37,867 bases of DNA from Enterococcus songbeiensis (GTDB lineage: Bacteria > Bacillota > Bacilli > Lactobacillales > Enterococcaceae): contig NZ_BJDS01000022.1 in NCBI RefSeq assembly GCF_005405265.1, positions 1-37,867 of the forward strand, read 5' to 3'. Made by a program: the position numbers and the translations under genes. The notes under the pieces are model-generated. The model was not told the origin of the DNA. It saw only the letters and a list, made by a program, of their open reading frames with translations, and did no database searches. The first letter of the stretch is position 1, and every line of letters starts with the position of its first letter. This document shows positions 7,298-16,434 of this stretch, piece after piece.

Positions 7298-8578
7298 ATG
7301 AACATCAAGAAATTAGCGGGAGCGGTATTGTTAACTGGTGCAAGTTTTATGTTACTGACAGGTTGTGGTGGAGGAAGTTCAAGTTCTGGAGGATCTTCAA
7401 GCAACAGCAAAAATGAAATTACTTTTTGGAATCCGTTTGTTGGTGCTGATGGTGACAATATGAAAAAGATGATTGACGATTACAACAAAACCAATCCAGA
7501 TTTCAAAGTTAAAAACGTCTCTCTTAAAGAATCTGACATGTACACTAAAATTCCTACGGTTGTGAACTCAGGCAAGAATATTCCTGATTTGAATATTGTT
7601 CATGCTGAACGTATCAAGCAGTACAAAGATAACGATATGTTGGAAACTTATGACAATATTTTGAAAGATTTTCCGGATATTAACGAGGATAATTACGTAT
7701 CTGAAGCATGGAATTTAGGTGAAATTGATGGTGTTCGTTACAGCGTACCTTTAGATATCCATAGCTGGGGTGTTTATTACAACAAAGAATTATTGAATAA
7801 GTATTTACCAACGGCGCTAGATGACAATATTATTACTTTTGATGAAATTGAAGAAATTGGTGAGAAAGCAGAAGCAGATGGAGTACGGGGACTAGGAATC
7901 ACTTGGGCAAAACCAAACTTCCTTTCGTTGTTCTTGCAAGAAGGTGGACAACTAACCGAAGATGGTACCACGCCAACATTAGATACGGATGCTACAAAGA
8001 AAGCAATGCAACGTTATGCTGATATGTATAAAGAAAAGTTGACGACGAGAGATGGAGAAGATCCTGCGCAGCTATTCCTAGCCGGTAAGATGGTGCTTTA
8101 TCCAGAAGGGATTTGGATGCGTAATCAAGTAAAAGAAGCTAAGTTTGAGTGGGGATTAACAAACTCGCCACAATTAAGTGAAGATCTTTCAACTGCTGTT
8201 AACTGGGCATCTTCCCACCAATTTGTAATGTTTAAGAATAAAGATCGCTCCGAAGAAAAGACAGAAGGTATCATGGAATTCTTAGAATGGGTACGGACAA
8301 ACTCTTTAGAATGGGCGAAAGCGGGTCAAAACCCAGCAACATTAGATCTGTTAGATAATAGTGAATATACAGATATGGAACAATCTTTCTTCTTGAGTAC
8401 ACCGGAAGAACAGGCAACCTTGAAAATCTTTGATTACAAATATAACGGATACGTGGCGGAATATCTAGATGCCCATGCACTAGACGTTGTATTTGGTAAA
8501 ATGACAGTTGATGATTTTGCAGCAAATATGCAAAAAGAAGTAGCGGACAAAGTAGCCAAAGACAGCTCTGGAAAGTAA
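7298..8578 (+). CDS. CUT1 ABC sugar-binding lipoprotein
   Basis: A 426-residue extracellular solute-binding protein (family 1). The N terminus is a lipoprotein signal with lipobox LLTGC (Cys23), followed by a Gly/Ser-rich tether. The mature part begins ITFWNPFVGADGD, typical of oligosaccharide binders, and continues to the C terminus without truncation. GGAGGG precedes the ATG. It feeds the two permeases at 8801 and 9732. The downstream GH2 enzymes suggest a beta-galactoside or related oligosaccharide, but the ligand cannot be deduced. Confidence 0.92.
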   Translation: MNIKKLAGAVLLTGASFMLLTGCGGGSSSSGGSSSNSKNEITFWNPFVGADGDNMKKMIDDYNKTNPDFKVKNVSLKESDMYTKIPTVVNSGKNIPDLNIVHAERIKQYKDNDMLETYDNILKDFPDINEDNYVSEAWNLGEIDGVRYSVPLDIHSWGVYYNKELLNKYLPTALDDNIITFDEIEEIGEKAEADGVRGLGITWAKPNFLSLFLQEGGQLTEDGTTPTLDTDATKKAMQRYADMYKEKLTTRDGEDPAQLFLAGKMVLYPEGIWMRNQVKEAKFEWGLTNSPQLSEDLSTAVNWASSHQFVMFKNKDRSEEKTEGIMEFLEWVRTNSLEWAKAGQNPATLDLLDNSEYTDMEQSFFLSTPEEQATLKIFDYKYNGYVAEYLDAHALDVVFGKMTVDDFAANMQKEVADKVAKDSSGK

Positions 8579-8611
8579 GACTGTTCAAGGAAACTTAGTC
8601 TGAGGTAGAAA

Positions 8612-8691
8612 ACTCCAAACTATATCAAAATAGGGAATCTACAGTCTTAAAGGAGATTGATAAATAGATTGATATTTAGATAGTTTGGGGT
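8612..8691 (+). promoter_or_regulatory. Long-range inverted repeat between binding protein and permease
   Basis: ACTCCAAACTAT (8612-8623) can pair with ATAGTTTGGGGT (8680-8691), counting one G-U pair, across a 56-base loop inside the 222-base gap. There is no U-run. Such a structure may mark RNA processing that keeps binding-protein mRNA more abundant than permease mRNA. The rest of the gap shows nothing else. Confidence 0.3.
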
Positions 8692-8800
8692 ATTTCTGTC
8701 TTTGAGAAACATACTATGGAGTAACTTCAGGATTTATCCTAGGCCATCCTACGACTAGATTGGTCTCCGTACACATGAATGGAAAGGAAATAAAAACTAT

Positions 8801-9718
8801 ATGATGGCGACGAATAGTAATACGTCTATAGCTTCAAACACAGGGAAGCATGGACACAAAAAGCTGATACCTTGGTTATTTATTGCACCACATCTAATTA
8901 TTTTTACCATTTTCTTTTTGATTCCGGTTGTCTTCGGAATTTATGTATCGTTCACTGATTGGGATTTATTCGGTTCTCCAACTTTTATTGGACTGGATAA
9001 CTATAAGGAATTGTTTTTTAATAAAGATTCCACTTTCTATGAGCAGTTGCGTATTGGATTAGTAAACACGTTTAAGTTTGTTCTTTTCTCCGTACCGTTT
9101 TGTATTGCAGTTCCTTTACTTTTAGCGGCGGCTTTAAATACAAAACCAAAACTTGGAAAAATATTTCAATCAATTTTCTACATGCCCTCTTTATTTGCCA
9201 TTTCGGCAGTTGTAATCATTTGGACATTAATTTTTAATGTTAACTATGGTCCAATTAATACCATGTTGAACTCCGATATTCCTTGGACCAGTACTCAACC
9301 CTATGCTTGGGTGACGTTAGTCGTAATCACAGTATGGTGGACGATTGGAGGAAATATGGTCATCTATCAAGCAGCTTTGAATGGAATATCAAAAGACTTT
9401 TATGAAGCAGCAGATATTGACGGAGCCAGTTCTTTTCAAAAATTTATGAAAATTACTTTACCAGCCATCAAAGGGCAGATTCTTTATACCTTGGTAATGA
9501 CTACTATTGCTCAGTTTAATATCTATGGACAACCGTTGATGCTGACAGGTGGTGGCCCAACCAACTCTACTCGTGTACTTTTGATGTATATCCAACAAAA
9601 TGCTTTTGGTTCAGGTCAATCTATTGCTGGAATTGCATCGGCTATGGCAGTTATTTTAGGGATTTGTATTATGATTGTGTCGGCGATTCAGTTTAAATTG
9701 TTACGAAAAGAAGATTAG
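8801..9718 (+). CDS. CUT1 ABC sugar permease (MalF-like)
   Basis: A 305-residue permease with about six membrane spans; the first is IPWLFIAPHLIIFTIFFLIP. The ATPase-contacting EAA loop is YEAADIDGASSFQKF. There is a Ser/Thr/Asn-rich cytoplasmic N terminus. The ribosome site is weak (AAGGAA about 12 bases before ATG) and a second ATG follows at 8804. Pairs with the permease at 9732. Confidence 0.9.
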   Translation: MMATNSNTSIASNTGKHGHKKLIPWLFIAPHLIIFTIFFLIPVVFGIYVSFTDWDLFGSPTFIGLDNYKELFFNKDSTFYEQLRIGLVNTFKFVLFSVPFCIAVPLLLAAALNTKPKLGKIFQSIFYMPSLFAISAVVIIWTLIFNVNYGPINTMLNSDIPWTSTQPYAWVTLVVITVWWTIGGNMVIYQAALNGISKDFYEAADIDGASSFQKFMKITLPAIKGQILYTLVMTTIAQFNIYGQPLMLTGGGPTNSTRVLLMYIQQNAFGSGQSIAGIASAMAVILGICIMIVSAIQFKLLRKED

Positions 9719-9731
9719 GAGGGAATTTAAG

Positions 9732-10577
9732 GTGATAAAACATAAAAAAATATCAGTTCCACAGATAGTGGCTTTTTTATTCTTGCTAGCCATGGCTTGC
9801 ATTTGGATTATACCACTAGCCTATGGAGTGCTGACTTCCTTTAAGTCAGAAATGGAATTAATGACATCTGGATTTAAAATTATGCCAATCGAATGGGTGT
9901 TGACAAATTATCAAGAACTGTTGATGAATAATACGAGTACACCTTTGGTTCGTTGGTTTATGAATTCACTGGTCATCTCTGTTTCTCATACTGTGTTGGT
10001 ATTGGTTGTTGTATCCCTATCTGCCTTTGCTTACAGTCGTTTGCAGTTTAAAGGGAAGAACGCTTTATTCTCATTTTTACTGGCCACTATGATGTTTCCC
10101 AGTGTGGTGAATTTGATTCCTTTGTATAAGATTGTTGATATTTTAGGTTGGGTCAACACTCCTCTTGCAATGATTGTACCTGGAGCAGCTGGCGTTTTTA
10201 ATATTTTCTTGGTGAAACAATTTATGGATAACATCCCTAAAGACTTTGATGAGGCAGCTCAAATTGATGGTGCAAGTGAAGGAACGATTTTCTTTCGTAT
10301 TATATTACCTCTAATTAAGCCAGTTTTACTTGTTGTTGCGTTGTTTGCTTTTACTGGTTCATGGAATGATTTTCTCTGGCCATCTATTGTTTTTAATGAC
10401 ATTGAAAAAATGCCGATAACCTCTGGCTTACAATTGCTACAGGGAATGTATGCTGCCAAACCTACTTTATTAATGGCTGGAGCTTTAATTGCTATCGTCC
10501 CAACCTTTATCCTGTATCTATTTGCACAGAAATACTTTTTACAATCTATGTCATTGTCTGCTGGTGTGAAAGGATGA
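9732..10577 (+). CDS. CUT1 ABC sugar permease (MalG-like)
   Basis: A 281-residue partner permease with six predicted spans and an EAA loop at DEAAQIDGASEGT followed by RIILPLIKP. The GTG at 9732 is the start: AGGAGGGA ends eight bases before it and the protein then begins IKHKKISVPQIV. An in-frame ATG at 9675 lies inside the upstream permease and lacks a ribosome site. The C terminus (QKYFLQSMSLSAGVKG) is typical of MalG-type proteins. No ATPase gene follows, so a shared MsmK-type ATPase elsewhere is presumed. Confidence 0.9.
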   Translation: MIKHKKISVPQIVAFLFLLAMACIWIIPLAYGVLTSFKSEMELMTSGFKIMPIEWVLTNYQELLMNNTSTPLVRWFMNSLVISVSHTVLVLVVVSLSAFAYSRLQFKGKNALFSFLLATMMFPSVVNLIPLYKIVDILGWVNTPLAMIVPGAAGVFNIFLVKQFMDNIPKDFDEAAQIDGASEGTIFFRIILPLIKPVLLVVALFAFTGSWNDFLWPSIVFNDIEKMPITSGLQLLQGMYAAKPTLLMAGALIAIVPTFILYLFAQKYFLQSMSLSAGVKG

Positions 10578-10585
10578 GTTAGAAA

Positions 10586-11017
10586 ATGAATCGAAAAGTA
10601 GAACGACGAATGATGACTGTTATGGGAATTTGGCAAATTATTGATGGCTTAATGACTATTTTGTATTTTGGGTTTTATAAACTTGCTCCTCTCAGTGGTA
10701 AGATGGGGGTGCATGCAAGCGATCAAGCGGTTCAATCTTTCAATAGCAGTATGTTCACTTTAACCTGTACCTTTGGTTCATTATTAATTGGATTAGGAAT
10801 TTTTAACCTAATAATAGCCAAACGTTACCTAAAGAATGGTCAACTAGCTAAAAAATTTGGCTTTTTCTTTTTAGGACAGGGTTTATTCTCCTATTTTATT
10901 TTAGACATTCCTTCTGTGATATTAGGAATTGCAGCTGGTGTCGTTTATTTTGCCAAAACCAGAGCATTAAAGCGTGCTGTTTGTGTTAATGGTCAGGTCA
11001 GTATTGAACGAAAATGA
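10586..11017 (+). CDS. Small four-helix membrane protein of unknown function
   Basis: 143 residues. Hydrophobic stretches at roughly residues 8-30, 48-72, 85-103 and 104-120 suggest four membrane helices, with a basic N terminus (NRKVERR) and a basic C-terminal tail. It begins eight bases after the permease stop and so is almost certainly co-transcribed with the importer. I recognise no family. Position resembles the DUF624 gene that follows the second importer in this window (36574), hinting at an accessory role in transport (inference). Confidence 0.65.
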   Translation: MNRKVERRMMTVMGIWQIIDGLMTILYFGFYKLAPLSGKMGVHASDQAVQSFNSSMFTLTCTFGSLLIGLGIFNLIIAKRYLKNGQLAKKFGFFFLGQGLFSYFILDIPSVILGIAAGVVYFAKTRALKRAVCVNGQVSIERK

Positions 11018-11229
11018 TGTGTAACAATTTTAGGATAGAGACACCTAGTACAATTTTTATGAAAAAAGTAACAAAGTGTGACTCTTTTATACAAACTATC
11101 ATGGTAATAGACAAGTCGAATTGGAGAAGCTACTAACAATTTGGAGAAATAAACTTTTTCAGATGGGTAAATGAAGCTTCCTAGTCAGACTTCGATTTTA
11201 TGACCATTTATGGAAGGAAGTAAAATTAA

Positions 11230-13035
11230 ATGAGAAATGAGTACCCCCGCCCGCAGTTTGTAAGAGAAAACTGGTTGAGTTTGAATGGTCAGTGGGCATT
11301 TGCTTTTGATGATGAAAATTTGGGGAAACGCGAAAAATGGTTTTCTGAGTCAATAGAATTTAATCAAAAAATTCAGGTTCCTTTTGTTTATCAAGCAAAG
11401 TTAAGTGGTATTAATAGCCAGGAAATTCACGACATTGTTTGGTATAAAAAAGAATTTGAATGGTCAGTAAAAAAGAACAGTCGATGCTTATTACATTTTG
11501 GAGCAGTCGATTACCAGGCAGAAGTATATGTAAACGGTTTACTCGCAGGAGTTCACGTTGGTGGACATACATCTTTTACATTAGATATTACAGATTTAGT
11601 GAAAGATTCCGACAATCAGCTAACTGTTCGTGTTGAAGATTTTCATGACAGTGAAGAAATCCCGAGAGGAAAACAGTTTTGGCAATCAAAATCTGCGGGT
11701 ATCTGGTATACCAATACTGTAGGTATCTGGCAATCCGTTTGGTTAGAGCCAGTGAACAAATCATATATTGAAACAGTGAAATATACTCCGGATCTTGATG
11801 AGGGAACGGTAGAAATCGCTGTGAAAGTAAACCAACCGACGAAAAATTTGTTACTTAAATATCAAATCTTCTTCAAAAAGGAATTATTGACGGAAGACAC
11901 AGTCAAAGGAATAGGAAAAGAAGTTCATCGTAAAATAGATATCTATAGCAAAAAAATCTTCCGTAGCAATTTTCATGATAATGGTTGGACTTGGTCCCCG
12001 GACAGTCCTAATTTATTTGACGTTCAATTGGTTTTGATGGATCAACAAGAAAATTTGTTAGATAAAGTAACTTCTTATTTTGGTATGCGAAAAGTCCACA
12101 CAGAAAATGGAATGGTTTTTTTAAACAATCATCCGTTCTATCAAAAACTGGTGTTGGATCAAGGGTATTGGCCAGAAGGGCTGTTGACAGCTCCGACTGA
12201 TGAAGATTTCAAAAAAGACATTCAATTGTCTAAGGATATGGGTTTTAATGGCTGTCGGAAGCATCAAAAAGTGGAGGATCCCCGTTTCTTATATTGGGCT
12301 GACCAAATGGGGTACATCGTTTGGGGGGAATGCGCTTCTACTGTGTCTTATTCCACTAGTGCTGTAGCTAATTTAACTAAAGAATGGCTTGAAATTGTAG
12401 AACGAGATTACAATCATCCTTCAATTTTGACTTGGGTACCGTTAAATGAAAGCTGGGGAATCCCAGAAGTTCACCATGATAAGCAGCAGCAGAACTTCTC
12501 GCAAGGTATTTATCATCTTCTTCACGCATTAGATCGTACACGTTTGGTAATTTCTAATGATGGTTGGGAAATGACTGATACGGACATCTGTGCTATCCAC
12601 AATTATTCTCATGGGCAAAAAGCAGAAATTAAAAAATATCAACATTTCAAGGATACACTAGCTAATGTAGAGGGATTGATTCATATGCCTCCCGGTAAAT
12701 GGTCAATATTTGCAGATGGTTTTGAATATCAAGGGCAGCCAATTCTTCTGACAGAATTTGGCGGTATCGGTTATAAAGTTGGCGGACAAGTTGGTTGGGG
12801 CTATACCACTGTAGAAAATGAAGAGCAATATTTAGAAGACTATAGTCGTATTATGGAGGCGATTTATGCTTCAAAAGCATTATGGGGTTATTGTTATACA
12901 CAACTTACAGATGTAGAACAAGAGATCAACGGTTTGTTGACTTATGATCGTCAGCCTAAGGTCAATTTGGCACGAATAAAAGAAATCAATGATCAATATT
13001 TTCCAGAAAGAATAAATCTACGAGGACAATGGTAA
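11230..13035 (+). CDS. GH2 glycoside hydrolase (first of a tandem pair)
   Basis: A 601-residue family 2 hydrolase, with jelly-roll sugar-binding domain (about residues 1-175), immunoglobulin-like domain (about 175-285) and TIM barrel. The acid/base is Glu407 in WVPLNESWG and the nucleophile is Glu509 in LTEFGGIGY. It has no signal peptide and should cleave imported oligosaccharide. The barrel motif GCRKHQKVEDPRFLYWAD differs from classical LacZ, and the NxKP motif of standard beta-glucuronidases is absent, so beta-galactosidase, glucuronidase or another exo-activity remain open. GGAAGGAAG precedes the ATG. It shares extensive identity with the next gene and lies in the importer operon after a 212-base gap. 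Confidence 0.9.
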   Translation: MRNEYPRPQFVRENWLSLNGQWAFAFDDENLGKREKWFSESIEFNQKIQVPFVYQAKLSGINSQEIHDIVWYKKEFEWSVKKNSRCLLHFGAVDYQAEVYVNGLLAGVHVGGHTSFTLDITDLVKDSDNQLTVRVEDFHDSEEIPRGKQFWQSKSAGIWYTNTVGIWQSVWLEPVNKSYIETVKYTPDLDEGTVEIAVKVNQPTKNLLLKYQIFFKKELLTEDTVKGIGKEVHRKIDIYSKKIFRSNFHDNGWTWSPDSPNLFDVQLVLMDQQENLLDKVTSYFGMRKVHTENGMVFLNNHPFYQKLVLDQGYWPEGLLTAPTDEDFKKDIQLSKDMGFNGCRKHQKVEDPRFLYWADQMGYIVWGECASTVSYSTSAVANLTKEWLEIVERDYNHPSILTWVPLNESWGIPEVHHDKQQQNFSQGIYHLLHALDRTRLVISNDGWEMTDTDICAIHNYSHGQKAEIKKYQHFKDTLANVEGLIHMPPGKWSIFADGFEYQGQPILLTEFGGIGYKVGGQVGWGYTTVENEEQYLEDYSRIMEAIYASKALWGYCYTQLTDVEQEINGLLTYDRQPKVNLARIKEINDQYFPERINLRGQW

Positions 13036-13126
13036 TGTGCAATTAGAACTATGTCATATAACATGATTGATAAAATAAATTAGTAATGAGAAAAATCAAA
13101 GAATCGATAGGGAGCGTACGACAAAC

Positions 13127-14896
13127 ATGATGGTAAAACGAAAACTTCATCCCCGTCCACAATTTATTCGAGAAAATTGGACTTCATTGGATGGACAATG
13201 GGACTTCAAGTTTGATGATAAGAATATTGGATTATTGGAGCACTGGCAGAAGGGATTTTCTAAAGAGCAAACGATTATTGTTCCATTTACTTATGAAACG
13301 AAGGCTAGTGGAATTCATAAAGAAGAACAACACTCGGTGGTTTGGTATCAGAAAAATTTTAAGGTAGAACAAGCAGATAAACTGTTGACGCTGAACTTTG
13401 AAGGGGTGGATTACGAAACTACTGTATGGATAAATGGTCATTTGGTAGGGGCTCACCGTGGAGCTTATGAACGATTTTCATTTGATATTTCTCGCTGGGT
13501 TACAGCTGGTGAAAACTTAATTACCTTAAGGGCGGAAGATTCATTGGATTGTGAACAACCTAGAGGAAAGCAACGATGGAAAAAAGACAATTTTGGTTGC
13601 TGGTATGTACAAACTACTGGGATATGGAAATCTGTTTGGTTAGAAGAGCGTATGACGTCTGTTTCACTGGAGTTGGTGAAAATCACACCAGATTTAGATG
13701 CAGATCAAGTAGTCTTTCGGCCTAGAGTTCTTTCGCCTATAGACCTTGAAGAAAAATTAGTTTTTGAAGCAATAGTGACGTTTTCAGGAGAAGTCATTAA
13801 TAGAATTCGAGGCAGTTTGAATCAAAATATGCAAGCTTTTGCGCTTGATACCCGACTTAGAGAAGATCCTTGTTGGGGAACCAAAGTTTGGTGGCCGAAT
13901 GAACCAAATCTCTATGATGTTACCTTCCGACTTTATAATGAAAAAGGTAATCTATTAGATGAAATAAGCAGCTATTTCGGAATGCGTAAGATACATATTC
14001 AAAATGGGCAAGTTTTGCTGAATAATACTACCTTGTATCAACGATTAATTTTGGATCAAGGCTATTGGCCCGAATCTTCCATCACACCACCGTCAGTTGA
14101 AGCTTTGGAGGTAGATATTCACCGTATCAAAGAATTGGGTTATAATGGCTTGCGAAAACACCAAAAATTAGAAGATGAGCGTTTCTTGTATCTGTGTGAT
14201 GTCATGGGTATGTTGGTATGGAGTGAAATGCCTTCTACGTATACTTTTAATGATATTGCTATGGAGAATTTTATTGCTGAGTGGCAGGCAATTGTGAAAC
14301 AATACTACAACCATCCAAGCATTATCACATGGGTGCCGTTTAATGAATCATGGGGAATCAAAGATATTGCCCATAACAAAGAACAACAGGCTTTTACTGA
14401 AACCGTTTATCATCTGACGAAGGCCTACGATAAAGAACGTCCAGTGATTACCAATGACGGATGGGTCCACACAATTTCTGATATTTTAACTCTTCATGAC
14501 TATGAAGAGTATGGAGAGGTGCTGGCTGCACGCTATGCGGACAAAGATGCCATAGTCAATAATGATATTCAATTCAATAAAGATTTTTACGCTTTTGCAG
14601 ATGGCTATAACTATCAAGATCAACCAATCATTATTTCTGAATTTGGTGGGATTGCTTTCTCAACTTCAAAAAAAGAGGAATGGGGTTATGGTCATCAAGT
14701 GAAAAATGACGAGGAATTTATGGATCGTTTTGATAAAGTCCATCAAGCGGTGCAAGATTTACCTTATGTGGTCGGCTATTGTTATACTCAACTGACAGAC
14801 GTAGAACAAGAAATAAACGGTCTGTTAGATGTCAATCGGAAACCTAAACTAGCAGTTCCCCAAATTGCAGCAATTAATGAACGTCGCCTAAAATAA
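13127..14896 (+). CDS. GH2 glycoside hydrolase (second of a tandem pair)
   Basis: A 589-residue paralogue of the preceding enzyme with the same three-domain plan. Acid/base Glu407 (WVPFNESWG) and nucleophile Glu505 (ISEFGGIAF) are intact. The substrate-loop differences (GLRKHQKLEDERFLYLCD against GCRKHQKVEDPRFLYWAD, and SEMPSTYTF against GECASTVSY) suggest that the two have diverged in specificity or work on successive linkages. No signal peptide. Two adjacent ATGs at 13127 and 13130 are possible starts. It ends the operon before a clear hairpin at 14927-14958. Confidence 0.9.
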   Translation: MMVKRKLHPRPQFIRENWTSLDGQWDFKFDDKNIGLLEHWQKGFSKEQTIIVPFTYETKASGIHKEEQHSVVWYQKNFKVEQADKLLTLNFEGVDYETTVWINGHLVGAHRGAYERFSFDISRWVTAGENLITLRAEDSLDCEQPRGKQRWKKDNFGCWYVQTTGIWKSVWLEERMTSVSLELVKITPDLDADQVVFRPRVLSPIDLEEKLVFEAIVTFSGEVINRIRGSLNQNMQAFALDTRLREDPCWGTKVWWPNEPNLYDVTFRLYNEKGNLLDEISSYFGMRKIHIQNGQVLLNNTTLYQRLILDQGYWPESSITPPSVEALEVDIHRIKELGYNGLRKHQKLEDERFLYLCDVMGMLVWSEMPSTYTFNDIAMENFIAEWQAIVKQYYNHPSIITWVPFNESWGIKDIAHNKEQQAFTETVYHLTKAYDKERPVITNDGWVHTISDILTLHDYEEYGEVLAARYADKDAIVNNDIQFNKDFYAFADGYNYQDQPIIISEFGGIAFSTSKKEEWGYGHQVKNDEEFMDRFDKVHQAVQDLPYVVGYCYTQLTDVEQEINGLLDVNRKPKLAVPQIAAINERRLK

Positions 14897-14926
14897 CGGA
14901 TTGTTAGCAATGGGACTGAAATATAG

Positions 14927-14958
14927 ATAGAGCCACTGACCTGTGTCGCTGGCTCTAT
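14927..14958 (+). terminator. Terminator after the ABC-GH2 operon
   Basis: ATAGAGCCA pairs with TGGCTCTAT around a 14-base loop, followed by TT. It lies 30 bases after the second GH2 stop and separates that operon from the GH43 remnant. Confidence 0.65.
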
Positions 14959-15169
14959 TTGAAAAGAGGATTTTCATATTATTTGAAAAAATATCGGGAG
15001 ATAATATGTGTTGAAGGGATTGTGATAGCTGATGGTATGGATATTTCCACAAAATATAGAAGCGATTTCTAAGATACTAGATATGGAATAGTCTAATAAG
15101 AAATTTTTAGCATCAATGTGAAGCAAATGAGTTCAGGATTTCTGATGGAAATGGGCTTAGGAAGTAAAT

Positions 15170-15527
15170 GGCTAGATATCAAAAAAGATATTATGAATTT
15201 CAAAGTTTTGGTCACTATAATGATAAGGAATATAAAAGAGAAGGTGGAGGAAACTAAAGATGCGAATGTGGAGCTGATCTTTCGAGTTGTTTCAGAAGTG
15301 CTAGAAAATAATCATGATAGGGCAATAGTACTAAATATGCAACAAACCCTATATTGAAATCACATGGAATGATTTTTGGACCTGGGCATAATAGTATAGT
15401 TGTCACATCTGATACTGATAACCAACTATTTTGTGTATTTCACGCATTTATAGATTATGAAAAAGAGATGGGAATCGGCAAATTTATATCTACCAAAGGG
15501 CATTCGAGAACAATAGAATCCGAATAA
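15170..15527 (+). pseudogene. Remnant of a GH43-like glycoside hydrolase
   Basis: Within the 900-base gap between 14897 and 15797, translated pieces in two frames recall GH43 enzymes. Near 15175-15235 one frame reads YQKRYYEFQSFGHYND, like the YYLFxSFGxYN strand. At 15345-15527 another reads NPILKSHGMIFGPGHNSIV and then CVFHAFIDYEKEMG; GPGHNS followed by a YHA-like block is a GH43 hallmark. Stops and frameshifts separate the pieces and the gene lacks most of its N-terminal half. A 79-codon open frame at 15118-15357 covers part of it but does not read as a normal protein. The rest of the gap (about 14960-15170 and 15530-15745) shows no recognisable gene. Confidence 0.5.
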
Positions 15528-15747
15528 AAAGTCTTTAGATAGCAGGGTAAAGTTTGGAACGATGGATAATTTCATGGTAAAAATATGAACATACAACCTT
15601 AAAATTAATTCAGTTAGCATTATAGGCTCATGGATTTTTACTTCTAGCTAACTTGTTCAATAACTAATATATGAAATTAACAACTAAATTTATAATTTTT
15701 GTAAGTAGAATCAAGTTTTTTGTTTTTTTTCATTTTTTATAAATAAA

Positions 15748-15792
15748 ACTAACCTCCTAAGTACATCACTAAATCGTACTTAGGAGGTTAGT
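15748..15792 (-). terminator. Terminator of the leftward PTS IIA gene
   Basis: A perfect 17-bp stem (15748-15764 with 15776-15792) around an 11-base loop; on the minus strand it is followed by TTTATTTAT. It lies five bases past the IIA stop. Confidence 0.85.
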
Positions 15793-15797
15793 CGTAT

Positions 15798-16232
15798 TTA
15801 AATGCCGTTTTCGTCGATTTCTGATTCTTCCTCATGATTTAACTGCATGTGAATGATTCCTTGCTTACCGGTTTCAACTAATTGAGGAATCAATTGTTCG
15901 GAACTTTCCTGAAAAATTCGGCTACCTAAAAATTCCAAAAGAATCGGTAAGTTAGTTCCAGCGATAACTTCAACATTTTTCATGTGCTGAGTGAGTAACA
16001 TCGCAGTTTTAAATGGGGTTCCGCCTAACAAATCAGTAAAAACAATTACTTCTTTACAGTTTTCCACACACTTCTCAATACTTTTCTGTAGATTCTGTTC
16101 AAATAGTTTTGGGTCCATTTCAGCTTCGAATGGAATCAAATCTAAATTTTCCTGCGGTCCAGTTATCATCTGTGCGGCCCCAGATAGTCCTGGAGCAAAG
16201 CTACCATGTCCGGTTAAAATACATCCAATCAT
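15798..16232 (-). CDS. PTS mannose-family IIA component (second system)
   Basis: A 144-residue IIA domain. The phosphorylated residue is His9 in MIGCILTGHGSFAPGL; FTDLLGGTPFKTA is the second conserved block. The minus-strand start at 16232 is preceded by GGAGG at good spacing, whereas the longer open frame to 16310 has no ribosome site. It is transcribed away from the GntR-UGL-IIB-IIC-IID genes, the only PTS component here not in line with its partners. Since IIB, IIC and IID at 18442-20591 lack their own IIA, this gene must complete that transporter. The protein ends in an acidic tail. Confidence 0.9.
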   Translation of the reverse strand: MIGCILTGHGSFAPGLSGAAQMITGPQENLDLIPFEAEMDPKLFEQNLQKSIEKCVENCKEVIVFTDLLGGTPFKTAMLLTQHMKNVEVIAGTNLPILLEFLGSRIFQESSEQLIPQLVETGKQGIIHMQLNHEEESEIDENGI

Positions 16233-16300
16233 TGTATACCTCCAATTTTTATTCAATTCTAAAAGTAAAACATTCTGAATTAATCGTCTATGTTTTTTGC

Positions 16301-16318
16301 AAGTTAACACGCTAAGTT
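16301..16318. promoter_or_regulatory. Operator-like 18-bp repeat, IIA side
   Basis: AAGTTAACACGCTAAGTT, an imperfect palindrome, differs at one base from the copy at 16435-16452. It lies 15 bases downstream of the minus-strand -10 box, where a bound repressor would block IIA transcription. Confidence 0.6.
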
Positions 16319-16333
16319 TTCGAGCATATTATT

Positions 16334-16362
16334 ACTATAGACAAAATTAGTTAAAAAGTAAA
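16334..16362 (-). promoter_or_regulatory. Promoter of the leftward PTS IIA gene
   Basis: On the minus strand, -35 TTTACT (16357-16362), 17-base spacer, -10 TATAGT (16334-16339). Confidence 0.55.
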
Positions 16363-16396
16363 TGGCTAAATTATCCTATTTTTTCGAAATAAAGGG

Positions 16397-16425
16397 TTTA
16401 CAAAAAGTTGTAAAGGGATTATTAT
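16397..16425 (+). promoter_or_regulatory. Promoter of the GntR-UGL-PTS operon
   Basis: -35 TTTACA (16397-16402), 17-base spacer, -10 TATTAT (16420-16425). It mirrors the IIA promoter on the other strand. Confidence 0.6.
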
Positions 16426-16434
16426 CTAATCAGT

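Noticed and set aside
15118..15357. 79-codon open frame as a real small gene
   Set aside because: No ribosome site, odd composition, and it overlaps a stretch where other frames show GH43 fragments.
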